DNA of 13,612 bases from DASVWH01 sp036389715 (GCA_036389715.1 DASVWH010000226.1:1-13612), one strand, 5' to 3'. Positions 7,026 to 13,612 are shown, counted from the first letter of the stretch. The notes: generated from the letters alone by a model not told the origin. Numbers and translations are program-made.

Positions 7026-7062
7026 CGCTTCCCGGCAAGTGGAAGCGGCCTTAAAGATTTTC
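7011..7062. terminator. Bidirectional terminator, perfect 22-bp stem
   Basis: Bases 7011-7032 and 7041-7062 are perfect reverse complements around an 8-base loop. The GC-rich core (GGCCGCTTCC) is flanked by A/T-rich outer arms, so RNA from either strand forms a GC stem followed by a U-rich stretch. It lies between the converging MBL and ferredoxin genes, as expected for a shared terminator. Confidence 0.85.
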
Positions 7063-7138
7063 CGATGCGCCAGCCGCGCTGCGCCGCCGACCGGACCGCC
7101 GTCTGTCGAACCAGAGCGCGGCCCGGAGCGCTTGCCGC

Positions 7139-7414
7139 CTAGCAGAGCGGGTCAAGCTTTTCGCTGATGGTCGGCAGGCCGCTGAGAGCCTTATCGGCGT
7201 TCATCTGCGTGAAATGAGCCCACTCTTCGGGAACTTTATCTTCGGGGAAAATCGCTTCGACGGGGCATTCCGGCACGCAGGCATCGCAATCAATGCAGGT
7301 CTCCGGGTTGATTACCAGCATATCGTCGTCAAGGTGAAAAGCCTCTACGGGGCAAACCAGTGCGCAGTCTGTGTAACGGCAGTTTACGCAAGGCTCCGCG
7401 ACAACATAGGTCAT
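7139..7414 (-). CDS. fdxA: Seven-iron ferredoxin, [3Fe-4S][4Fe-4S], FdxA-type
   Basis: A 91-residue soluble electron carrier. The N-terminal motif is C9-VN-C12-RYTD-C17-ALV-C21-P and the second is C41-ID-C44-DA-C47-VPE-C51-P (approximate numbering, counting Met1), the pattern of Azotobacter-type ferredoxin I. By that family's ligand scheme C9, C17 and C51 hold the 3Fe cluster and C21, C41, C44 and C47 the 4Fe cluster. The position of the free cysteine often seen after CPV is Ala here. The C-terminus is shorter than in the 106-residue Azotobacter protein, ending at DPLC. The frame extends upstream to 7510, but the ATG at 7414 is clear: GGAGGAGG at 7425-7432 lies 10 bases before it and MTYVV is the family N-terminus. 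It is likely a one-gene unit between the DinB-fold gene and the terminator. Its redox partner is not evident. Confidence 0.93.
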   Translation of the reverse strand: MTYVVAEPCVNCRYTDCALVCPVEAFHLDDDMLVINPETCIDCDACVPECPVEAIFPEDKVPEEWAHFTQMNADKALSGLPTISEKLDPLC

Positions 7415-7424
7415 TTGGAAGTTA

Positions 7425-7432
7425 CCTCCTCC
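7425..7432 (-). promoter_or_regulatory. Strong ribosome binding site of the ferredoxin gene
   Basis: GGAGGAGG read leftward, 10 bases upstream of ATG 7414. It decides the start against the longer upstream frame. An AT-rich stretch at 7513-7550 further upstream, containing TAATAT on this strand, is where the promoter most likely lies, but no good -35 is visible. Confidence 0.7.
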
Positions 7433-7659
7433 GGCAGTCTTTTTATGTAGTAGTGGAACGGCAGTGGCGCAGGCTCCTGGCTCCCACCTCGCTCTTAGAC
7501 CGGCGGCCACCTTGAATATTTAAGACGCGCCTATATTAAGCATGAATAAGTCTCGGAGTCTAGAGCCTGAAGTCCCGAGGATGTAGTCGGAAGGCTATTG
7601 CCGGTGGCCGCGCCGCGAACCCTTTCTATCTGTTCCCGGCGTTCGGACTCCGGCCTTCT

Positions 7660-8181
7660 TTACGGTTTGCCCCACGCTGGCCGCGGAGCATCGCCCGTGA
7701 AGTCGTAGAAGCCGAGGTCGGCCGGTTTGAGCATCTTGGTGAGCAGGATGATCTGGCCCGTGTGCATCGAGAAGTGTTCGACGACGTGAAAGACGGCTTC
7801 GAGCACCGTCACGCGGCTGCCCTGAATCAGGCGCGGCTCCAGCAGGCGCGCCGGGTCCAGGGCGGCAAGCACGGCGTCAACCTCGGCGAGCGTGCGTGAG
7901 AGATGCGCCAGCAGTTCCGCGCGCGGCAGGGCGTTGCTCGCGGCAAACTCCTGCGGGCGTTCGCGCCGGTCGGCCTCCCCGCCGATGCCGCTGACGATCC
8001 ACTGCCGGACGTTGCCCGTCAGGTGCAGGAGCAGGTTGCCGATGCTGTTCGATTCGGGATTGGCGCGCCACCAGACATCCTCGTCGCTCAACCTTTCGAG
8101 GCAGCGCCCGATCTTCGGCAGGTAGTCGTCGCTCAAGAGCGAGCGCGCTTGGAGAATGAAGGCTTGGGCTGCGTCGGTCAT
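7660..8181 (-). CDS. DinB-fold (DUF1572/DinB superfamily) putative metalloenzyme
   Basis: A 173-residue four-helix-bundle protein of the DinB/YfiT superfamily. The metal-binding histidines expected in this fold are visible: H53 in GNLLLHLTGN on the second helix, and H136 and H140 in EHFSMHTGQI on the third. Length and order match the family. Members are often thiol-dependent transferases or of unknown function; the name DinB comes from Bacillus damage-inducible genes and does not imply DNA polymerase IV. The ATG at 8181 has no clear Shine-Dalgarno but no better start fits. The ferredoxin gene lies 245 bases downstream on the same strand and the 78-residue gene about 200 bases upstream. The substrate cannot be inferred. 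Confidence 0.88.
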   Translation of the reverse strand: MTDAAQAFILQARSLLSDDYLPKIGRCLERLSDEDVWWRANPESNSIGNLLLHLTGNVRQWIVSGIGGEADRRERPQEFAASNALPRAELLAHLSRTLAEVDAVLAALDPARLLEPRLIQGSRVTVLEAVFHVVEHFSMHTGQIILLTKMLKPADLGFYDFTGDAPRPAWGKP

Positions 8182-8385
8182 GGAATCGAGTTTGCCGGGC
8201 TGTGCTGTTCCTGCGGCCTCCGGTTTGCGCCGCCCGCCGTGGGCGGACTTTGGCGGCGCGGGCCGTTTTTCGCAGGAAAGGGACGACCTTCGGAAGATCG
8301 CCCCTTACGGAAATTTCAACTGTTCGTTTTCGTCGGCGGCTGGCCGAAATGGTGCGGCCCTGCCGCCACGCTCAAAGCCGGGGCC

Positions 8386-8622
8386 TTAGGCCTCGTTCGG
8401 CTGTGTCGGCTCGGGAAAGAGGCTCTGGATGGCACGCGTCGCGCGCGTCGTCTCCATCCGGCGCTTCTGCTGAAACTCGCTGACCCAGGTGCTGACGGTG
8501 TTGACCATCTCGCGCGCGGTTTCCTGTGCGGTTTCCCTGGCTGATTTCGGCTTTTCGGCCGGTTGCTGCGGACGATTTCGCTCGTCGCGCTTGATTATCT
8601 TGATAGGGGTTTTCGTAGGCAT
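8386..8622 (-). CDS. Small basic helical protein, unknown function
   Basis: A 78-residue protein starting MPTKTPIKIIKRDER. The first 30 residues are Lys/Arg/Pro-rich and probably disordered. Residues about 28-66 look like one amphipathic helix, with ARETAQETAREMVNTVSTWV followed by a basic segment, then a Pro-rich end. There are no cysteines and no membrane segment. The ATG at 8622 is preceded by GAAGG about 11 bases upstream, within an unusually purine-rich leader. I do not recognise the family. Support for it being a gene is the plausible start, ordinary codon use and the absence of a competing frame. A small nucleic-acid- or protein-binding accessory protein is possible but unproven. Confidence 0.62.
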   Translation of the reverse strand: MPTKTPIKIIKRDERNRPQQPAEKPKSARETAQETAREMVNTVSTWVSEFQQKRRMETTRATRAIQSLFPEPTQPNEA

Positions 8623-9157
8623 GATTGCTTTAACCTTCTTGTCTTTCTGATTCCTTCTTGTTTCTCTTCTTTAACGAATCTCTGTGCGTGCCGGTTCAAT
8701 TTATATCCTATTGAACGCCCGGCGCTGGCCTGTCTTGCAAACCTGAGGCCACAATCTTTTGCGCCCGCGCTGAAACTGGAGACTCGCTGGTAACGGCTAC
8801 TTATTTAGACGCCTGGCGGCGAACCCTGGCCTGAACTTTTATCCACTGCGCGACGGGCCTCCGATTAAGCCTTAAAACGACGGCCTCTGTCGGGTGGAGA
8901 CTTCCGCTCGATCTTCACTGTCAGGAGTTCGCTTACTTCAATATACGAAGGGTCTGCGGACGCTGGATGTGTGCAATCGTGAATAGGCTGTGGCCTTATT
9001 GCGTACATTACCGCCGGGGCGCGTATTATTTTCAGCGTATATTCCGGCGTTATTTCTTGCGCACAGTGTAACACACCACAGGCGATTAAGTTACCCGAAT
9101 CAGGCGGACGCTCTTCGAGTCCGTCATGTGGCAGGGCAGAGTCGGGCCCGAAAGCGG
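8623..9157. other. 535-base stretch without a convincing gene
   Basis: This gap between the 78-residue gene and the peptidase stop codon is less GC-rich than its surroundings, especially 8930-9090. On the leftward strand its left end is a purine-rich leader carrying ACAAGAAGG twice (plus-strand positions 8634-8642 and 8653-8661). A TATAAA hexamer lies at 8705-8700 within an inverted repeat at 8694-8716. A TTG-started frame at 8865-9176 crosses the right part, but I do not accept it as a gene. No terminator with a U-run and no RNA gene is recognised. Confidence 0.5.
8694..8716. repeat. 7-bp inverted repeat around a -10-like hexamer
   Basis: GTTCAAT (8694-8700) and ATTGAAC (8710-8716) are perfect reverse complements around a 9-base AT-rich centre. 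The centre contributes most of a leftward TATAAA (8705-8700), about 80 bases before the 78-residue gene. An operator over the promoter or a hairpin in the leader are both possible; no matching -35 is seen. Confidence 0.4.
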
Positions 9158-11098
9158 TCAGTGATTGGCGCTCCAATCCTTGGGGACGAACTCGACGGCG
9201 ACCACCTCGCCGTCAAAGCTCTGGGAAGCATTCTTCGCCGGGCGGTAGGTCACCAGGACCGGATTGGCGGGCTCGCGCAGGCCGCAGCCGACCTGTCCCC
9301 TGATCTCGGCCGTGTAGGTCACGAACCTGATGCGATTAAGCGACTCCTTGTGCAGGCGCAGCAGCCCGTCGCCGGTCTCGACGAAGAGCGTGACGCCGTC
9401 TTCGGCACACTCGACGCGGACGAGCATGCCGCACGCCTGCTCGCCTTCAAAGCGCAGCTTTTTCAGTTGCGGGCCCGGTTGCGGCGCATCGCACGGCTGG
9501 AGCGGCCCCGGCGGCGCGGCCTCTTTTTCGCCCGCCTGGCGCTCGACCTTGAGCCGCGCGGACTGTTCCTCCTGCGAGGCCACGCGCAGGAGCAGCGCCT
9601 CCGCACGGGCGCGCACCTGCGCGTCCAGGCCCCGCCGCGCCAGCGGTTCCAGAATCCCGCGCGAGACCGCAAACTCTTCCCGGCGCAGGTAGACCTGCGC
9701 GAGCAGCAGTGCCAGCTCCTCGCGCCTCGGCGCAAGGGCCATCGCTCGCTTGAGCAGGGCGACCGATTCCTCTAACTGCTCCTCCCTGACCAGGTTGATG
9801 AGGGCGAGCAGCCGGTAGGCTTCCGCGAAGTTCGGGGCCAGCTCGATCGTCCGTCTCAGCTCGCTGCGCATCAACTCGGCGACTTCCGTCCCGTAATAAC
9901 TTTCGACCGGCAGATCGGAGGCCGCAGCCTCCTGGCTGAGCACGTAAGCCTGGTAATAGTGCAGGAGGTAGTTATTCGAATCGGAATCTACGGCGCGCCG
10001 CAGGTGCTCCCTGGCCTCGCCGAAGCGGTTCTGGCGCAGGCGCAGCATGCCGAGCGAGGCTTGCGCCAGCGCGTGTCCCGGCGAGAGCGCAACCGCCCGC
10101 CGCAGGTAGCTTTCCGCCTCTTCGAGCCGTTGCGTGTGCAGGAGCAGGTCTCCGAGGTAAAACTGGACATCGGCCTCGCTGAGCAGCCTGCTTTGCAGTT
10201 CGGTCTCGAACTCCAGTCCCTGCTCGAACCTGACGACCTGCTGCGGGTAACGCCCGCGCCGGACATACTCGCGCAGCTCTCCTTCGATGGTCTTGAAGTC
10301 CGACCCGAAGGCGCTGCGGAAAGCGTCCTCGACGGGCGCGCCGGAGGCCAGCAGTTCGAGATAGGCCGCGAGCTGGGGACGCCGCTTGCCTTCGGCCCCG
10401 CTCAGCAGGTAATGAACCAGCGCCCACGATTGCGCATAAAAGAGGCGACGCTTATCCGCTTCGTTGTAATGCGCCGAGCCCGTCCGAACGTCGAAGAGCG
10501 TCGAGAGCGGGAGTAGCTCGGCGTCGCGCAGCGAGCCGAGGCGCGTGCTGACCGGCTTGCCGAGCGTCACCTTCTTATTGCCGTCCGAGATTTCAAACGT
10601 GCTGTAGAACTCGGCCAGCCCTTCGTTGAACCAGAGCGGCGCGGCCCGAAAGCTGTTCCTGACGAGCAGGTGAACGTATTCGTGGAAGGCCAGCGTGTAG
10701 GGGTTGCGGACGTGCTGGCGGTCCACGGAGAGCGTGATGTAGTCAACGTCCGGGTTGGACTGAAAGTAGCCCGCCGCGCCCGAAGGCTGGCCCTGGTAGA
10801 GCGGCTCGAAGGGCCTGTAAGCGGCGTCGTCCTTGAAGACGATGACCGTCACGGGGATGTTGGAATCGAAGTGGCTCGCAGGAAGAATCCGCGAGAAGAC
10901 CTGGCGAAACTGTTCCAGGCGCGAGGCCACCCTGCGAATCTCGCGCTCGGCCGCGTTGCCGACGAGGAGAAAGTTTTTTGAACGAATGCTCGTCCAGACT
11001 TCGCCCTCGGCGGCCCCCGCGCGGACGGGGGCGAAGAGCAAGAGGCTGAGAGCCGTTGCCGCAAGACAGGCCAGGCGTTTCGCAGTTGTCATTGCCAT
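9158..11098 (-). CDS. Secreted HExxH peptidase (peptidase MA-like) with TPR repeats
   Basis: A protein of about 646 residues from ATG 11098. A signal peptide (MAMTTAKRLACLAATALSLL, then PVRAGA) directs export. The N-terminal 300 residues carry a gluzincin zinc site: H139-E140-YV-H143 (bases 10670-10684) and, 16 residues on, E159 in WFNEGLAEFY, as in peptidase MA/DUF1570 proteins. TPR-like helical repeats follow from about 305 to 500 (LEEAESYLRRAVALSP, FGEAREHLRRAVDSD, LEESVALLKRAMALAP). A polar linker rich in Pro leads to a C-terminal domain of about 100 residues, mostly beta, with paired cysteines. The frame extends to GTG 11167 but that N-terminus would bury the signal peptide. Neither start has a clear Shine-Dalgarno. 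The propeller gene lies 113 bases upstream on the same strand. The substrate is unknown; envelope protein processing is a reasonable guess. Confidence 0.87.
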   Translation of the reverse strand: MAMTTAKRLACLAATALSLLLFAPVRAGAAEGEVWTSIRSKNFLLVGNAAEREIRRVASRLEQFRQVFSRILPASHFDSNIPVTVIVFKDDAAYRPFEPLYQGQPSGAAGYFQSNPDVDYITLSVDRQHVRNPYTLAFHEYVHLLVRNSFRAAPLWFNEGLAEFYSTFEISDGNKKVTLGKPVSTRLGSLRDAELLPLSTLFDVRTGSAHYNEADKRRLFYAQSWALVHYLLSGAEGKRRPQLAAYLELLASGAPVEDAFRSAFGSDFKTIEGELREYVRRGRYPQQVVRFEQGLEFETELQSRLLSEADVQFYLGDLLLHTQRLEEAESYLRRAVALSPGHALAQASLGMLRLRQNRFGEAREHLRRAVDSDSNNYLLHYYQAYVLSQEAAASDLPVESYYGTEVAELMRSELRRTIELAPNFAEAYRLLALINLVREEQLEESVALLKRAMALAPRREELALLLAQVYLRREEFAVSRGILEPLARRGLDAQVRARAEALLLRVASQEEQSARLKVERQAGEKEAAPPGPLQPCDAPQPGPQLKKLRFEGEQACGMLVRVECAEDGVTLFVETGDGLLRLHKESLNRIRFVTYTAEIRGQVGCGLREPANPVLVTYRPAKNASQSFDGEVVAVEFVPKDWSANH

Positions 11099-11099
11099 T

Positions 11100-11168
11100 C
11101 GTGCTGTACGGGATGGAGGAGACCAGACTCGCGGGCTGATTTCCAGGCAATTGGGATTGTACAGCACG
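11100..11168. repeat. 10-bp inverted repeat flanking the peptidase leader
   Basis: CGTGCTGTAC (11100-11109) and GTACAGCACG (11159-11168) are perfect reverse complements 49 bases apart. In the leftward mRNA the second-read arm ends one base before the ATG at 11098, where a Shine-Dalgarno would normally lie and none is seen. It could form a long-range hairpin that controls translation or act as a paired operator. Confidence 0.6.
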
Positions 11169-11211
11169 CCGTAACGTTGCTTCCAACGAATTTCGGCGGC
11201 CCGGCGTTTTT

Positions 11212-12681
11212 TCAGCAGCCGTCATGCTCGATTCCGAGGAACAGGATGAGGCGCTTGCCGTCCGGGCTGGCGCTCAGGCCGAAGACGGTCATGCCCCCGC
11301 TGGCCGCTGCTCCGTCGAACATCTCCGGGCGCTCGATCAACGTCCTGGTCTGAATGTGATTGCTCTTGTCGAGCTTGAAGAGACGCGTGCCCTCTTCGTT
11401 GACGGCGTAGCGCGCGCCGCCCGCTTCGACGGCCGCATAAATCTCGCGCTCGGCAGCCATGCTCCCGCCCGCGCCGAGCCAGACGCAGAGCCATGAGCCG
11501 TGCTCTCCCTCGCCGTCCCACTTTCTGAGCAGCAGCGAGTCGCCGACGAGGTTCTGCTGCGGCATGTAGGCCCGCTGGTCGCCGAAATATTTTTTGACCG
11601 GCAGCTCACGCAGGCGCTGCCCGGTCCAGGCATCCAGAACGAAGATGCTGTTGCCGCTCTGCTCCGTGCCCATCGCATAAAGCTCCGTCCCGTCTCTCTT
11701 GATAATCACCTCGCCGGACGCCAGCGACAGCTCATTAGTGTTGACAATAAAGGAGTTGCGTTTCGTCAGCGTGGCGAGGTCGAGGACGGCCACGGTGGCC
11801 GGAGATTCACTGCCGCTCGGTTTGACCAGAAATCCGGTCTGACCGTCGGGCGCGATCAGTAGATTCCCCTCGACGGCGCTGATCGCGGTCGGCGTATGCG
11901 CCGCGCCGTCTTCGCCAAGGCGGATGAGGCTGAGCTTTGGGAGGCTGTCCGCCTGCGAATCGCTCGACGGGTAGACGGCCGCGTAGAGAGCGCCGTCGGC
12001 AGGCCCGTAGAAGGGCACGCCGAAGTATTCCTCATCTGTTGACTTGAGCGTGCGCATCAGCCTGTAATCGCTCGTCCGAACCTCGTCAGTGCGCTGCAAA
12101 ATCCCGTCCGCGCCCATCCCGAAGACGGCGCGCGAGCCGTCCGGCGAATAGACCAGAGATGTCAGTCCCTCCGTCAGCGGCACGCGCGAGACGACCGCGC
12201 CCGTTTCCGCGTCCAGCACCAGCGCCGTCACTTCCGGCACGACCGCATCCCAGGTCGTCCAGCCTTCCCTGTCCTCCTGCTGGCCCTCCGCGGCCTCCGC
12301 GCCTTCCGACGCGAGGCTGCCCGCCCCAATTTTGACGTGCAGAAAGTCGCGCGTCGCGCCGAGAATATCCACTGCCTCGTATTCCTTCAATTTCAGCCTG
12401 GCTATCACGGGAGCGCCCGCGTCCGGGGTTGCGCGCAGGATTACCGTCCGCTTGTTGCTCTGCCCGACCATCGGCTCGACCGGCCCGAAACGGATGGAAT
12501 GGCCGGGCTCGACGCTCGGCTCGGGAACGGCCCGGGGCTCTTCTTCATCGGCGGGTGCGGCGGCCTCTGCGCGCCGGTCGGGGCTCGCGGAACGGCTCTG
12601 CCCGTAACCCAGCAGGGACCAGGCGGACGTTCCGAGGCCGAGAGCAAGGATAAAGATCGCAAGTCTGGTAAGCCAGCGCAT
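11212..12681 (-). CDS. Exported protein with SH3-like domain and beta-propeller
   Basis: A 489-residue protein from ATG 12681. Residues 1-28 are a signal peptide or signal anchor (MRWLTRLAIFILALGLGTSAW). An acidic, Pro-rich linker follows to about 65. Residues about 75-155 resemble a bacterial SH3-type domain (TVILRATPDAGAPVIARLKL, then DFLHVKIG, then EGWTTWDAV). The rest is beta-propeller-like, with repeated blade endings such as LVYSPDGSRAVFGMG, LLIAPDGQTGFLV, IIKRDGTELYAMG and LSASPDGKRLILF, as in YVTN/WD-like repeats. The frame is open to 12843, but AGGAGA at 12689-12694, 7 bases before ATG 12681, and the signal peptide fix the start. It ends at Cys-stop. It probably binds cell-wall or protein partners in the periplasm. 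The secreted peptidase follows by 113 bases, so the two may be co-transcribed. Confidence 0.85.
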   Translation of the reverse strand: MRWLTRLAIFILALGLGTSAWSLLGYGQSRSASPDRRAEAAAPADEEEPRAVPEPSVEPGHSIRFGPVEPMVGQSNKRTVILRATPDAGAPVIARLKLKEYEAVDILGATRDFLHVKIGAGSLASEGAEAAEGQQEDREGWTTWDAVVPEVTALVLDAETGAVVSRVPLTEGLTSLVYSPDGSRAVFGMGADGILQRTDEVRTSDYRLMRTLKSTDEEYFGVPFYGPADGALYAAVYPSSDSQADSLPKLSLIRLGEDGAAHTPTAISAVEGNLLIAPDGQTGFLVKPSGSESPATVAVLDLATLTKRNSFIVNTNELSLASGEVIIKRDGTELYAMGTEQSGNSIFVLDAWTGQRLRELPVKKYFGDQRAYMPQQNLVGDSLLLRKWDGEGEHGSWLCVWLGAGGSMAAEREIYAAVEAGGARYAVNEEGTRLFKLDKSNHIQTRTLIERPEMFDGAAASGGMTVFGLSASPDGKRLILFLGIEHDGC

Positions 12682-12688
12682 GTTGATG

Positions 12689-12694
12689 TCTCCT
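12689..12694 (-). promoter_or_regulatory. Ribosome binding site fixing the propeller-protein start
   Basis: AGGAGA read leftward, 7 bases upstream of ATG 12681. It selects this start over the 54-codon longer frame, whose extra residues show no signal peptide. Confidence 0.75.
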
Positions 12695-12912
12695 GTCAAA
12701 AGCGGCTGCGGCTCGAAGCCGTCAGGCCGTAGGTCATTCCAATCGTTCCAGGCGTCGAAAACCATTCTCATCCGAGACGGGCTCTGCGGACTACGCGCGC
12801 AGCAACACCCGCCGGAAGGGCTGCCCTTGGAGGCGCGCTGCAATTAGCCGCACGCTCGAACTGTGGGCAACCACGACGAAAGGCTCAAAGGGGGCGCGGC
12901 GTTCTTTCGTTC

Positions 12913-12941
12913 TTCACCTCGGGGCGCGGCCTGTGTACAAT
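12913..12941 (+). promoter_or_regulatory. Sigma-70-like promoter for the hydrolase gene
   Basis: TTCACC (12913-12918, four of six consensus bases) and TACAAT (12936-12941, five of six) are 17 bases apart, the ideal spacing. The predicted start near 12948 gives a long leader to ATG 13204, containing the hairpin at 12963-12982. Confidence 0.5.
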
Positions 12942-12962
12942 AGCCCGGCTGCGGTATCGCGT

Positions 12963-12982
12963 TGGCCGGAGGAGTCCGGCCA
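12963..12982 (+). promoter_or_regulatory. Leader hairpin with GGAG loop
   Basis: TGGCCGGA (12963-12970) and TCCGGCCA (12975-12982) form a perfect 8-bp stem with loop GGAG. TCCGGCC is repeated at 12994-13000 and could pair with the same left arm instead, giving two mutually exclusive folds. GGA in a hairpin loop is also the kind of site CsrA/RsmA proteins bind; whether this organism uses that is unknown. Confidence 0.45.
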
Positions 12983-13203
12983 GACTGCGCAGCTCCGGCC
13001 GGTCGGCCCCTTCCCAGGCTGCAGGGGCCGAAGAGCGCGGGCAAAACGATTTTCCGCTCCATTCCGCAAGACATGTGCTCGGCCCGCGTCCAGACAGATG
13101 TGAACAACCCTCTTCGCCAGTGGAAATGCGCCCGAGCGCGTTCCGGCCGGGGCAGCGCGCCGGGCAGGGGCGCAGAGAGACTTCGCTTCTCGCGGCACTG
13201 AAG

Positions 13204-13612
13204 ATGGACAAGATGAGAACAGAGTGGAATTTTACGGACCGCGTTCCTCCCCAGTCTCTGCCGCAACCGGAGGCCGCAGAGGCCCCGCCCTCCCTTGAGC
13301 GCATCGCCCGCATCCTCCGCCTGCGCCCCTTCAAGCCGCACCCGATGTTCAGCAGCGGGCACGCACAGACGCTCGTCGGCTTCTACTGGCCGCGCCGTTT
13401 GAGCATGCGCGCGCACCGCGCGGACGAGCAGCGCCTCTTCGAGGTCGAGCCGGGCGCGCGCCTCCTGGCCCACTGCCGCTGGCAGCAGGAGCGCAACCTG
13501 CACCCGACGATGCTTCTCGTTCACGGGCTCGAAGGCTCCAGCACCTCCGTCTACATGCTCGGGACGGCCGAGAAGGCTTTTCGCACGGGCTTTAACGTGG
13601 TCCGCCTGAACC
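13204..13612 (+). CDS. YheT-type alpha/beta-fold hydrolase, N-terminal part
   Basis: The frame runs from ATG 13204 to the right edge, 136 complete codons, and is cut off. After a Pro/Glu-rich N-terminus, residues about 44-65 read FKPHPMFSSGHAQTLVGFYW, matching the family's H-x-QT-L motif. Residues about 102-115 (TMLLVHGLEGSSTS) are the strand plus oxyanion-hole HG motif of alpha/beta hydrolases, as in E. coli YheT and the ABHD1/3 group. The nucleophile, Asp and His lie beyond the window. The likely role is an esterase or lipase; the substrate is unknown. The start is uncertain: ATG 13126 and ATG 13213 are in frame and none has a strong Shine-Dalgarno. Confidence 0.85.
   Translation, partial: MDKMRTEWNFTDRVPPQSLPQPEAAEAPPSLERIARILRLRPFKPHPMFSSGHAQTLVGFYWPRRLSMRAHRADEQRLFEVEPGARLLAHCRWQQERNLHPTMLLVHGLEGSSTSVYMLGTAEKAFRTGFNVVRLN

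Larger units (their letters stand above)
12682..13203. other. 522-base divergent intergenic region
   Basis: The region separates the leftward propeller gene from the rightward hydrolase. The left third holds the propeller ribosome site and no convincing leftward promoter. The middle has a good rightward promoter (12913-12941). The right half is a GC-rich leader of about 255 bases with a perfect hairpin at 12963-12982. An in-frame ATG at 13126 could lengthen the hydrolase by 26 residues. Confidence 0.6.

Noticed and set aside
7415..7510. N-terminal extension of the ferredoxin frame
   Set aside because: The extension contains the ferredoxin's own strong ribosome site, and the family N-terminus starts at ATG 7414.
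8865..9176. 103-codon leftward frame starting with TTG inside the end of the peptidase gene
   Set aside because: AAGG lies only 4 bases from the TTG, the product has several rare ATA codons, and no family is recognised. The stop-start overlap is 19 bases with no typical coupling.
12682..12843. 54-codon extension of the propeller-protein frame
   Set aside because: It would place a signal peptide in mid-protein; AGGAGA sits correctly before ATG 12681.
12844..13524. 226-codon leftward frame opposite the hydrolase start
   Set aside because: It runs antisense to clear YheT-family motifs and across a promoter-bearing spacer, and has no domain.
1..13612. CRISPR array, tRNA, rRNA, insertion sequence or prophage
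   Set aside because: No regularly spaced repeats, no cloverleaf-like or rRNA-like stretches, and no transposase or integrase motifs were seen by eye. A covariance-model search would be decisive for small RNAs.

Overview
The window is GC-rich bacterial chromosomal DNA coding densely on both strands. The gene mix fits the Acidobacteriota, perhaps Blastocatellia: large secreted peptidase-TPR and beta-propeller proteins, a DinB-fold protein, a PrsW-family protease, a non-lipoprotein SLBB export protein, and several small zinc-ribbon proteins of unknown role. That assignment is inferred from gene content only; no rRNA or phylogenetic marker is present. I see no tRNA, rRNA, insertion sequence, phage gene or CRISPR array.

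Layout. Bases 1-2876 are read leftward. They hold a two-gene unit joined by an ATGA overlap (a membrane/helical protein that starts on TTG, then a four-cysteine zinc-ribbon protein), an SLBB polysaccharide-export protein with its own terminator, and the start of a small membrane protein cut by the left edge. A divergent spacer of about 300 bases leads to the rightward block at 3174-6932: an NADP-type short-chain dehydrogenase, a tail-anchored zinc-ribbon protein, a PrsW-like intramembrane protease and an MBL-fold enzyme resembling class II cyclic-nucleotide phosphodiesterases. A strong 22-bp inverted repeat at 7011-7062 ends this block and also serves the facing leftward block. That block runs from 12681 down to 7139: an SH3-like/beta-propeller secreted protein, a secreted HExxH peptidase with TPR repeats, a 78-residue basic protein, a DinB-fold protein and a seven-iron ferredoxin. 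At the right edge a YheT-type alpha/beta hydrolase starts rightward and is cut off.

How the genes fit together. Most are probably separate housekeeping or envelope functions. The best candidate for an undescribed functional unit is the zinc-ribbon tail-anchored protein next to the PrsW-like protease: its layout (soluble zinc domain, proline-rich linker, one C-terminal membrane helix) is that expected of a substrate or regulator cleaved in the membrane. The TTG-started membrane protein with its overlapping zinc-ribbon partner is a second candidate pair. Neither is shown to be a system by the sequence alone. Several leaders also carry inverted repeats that could be regulatory: 11100-11168, 12963-13008 and 8694-8716.
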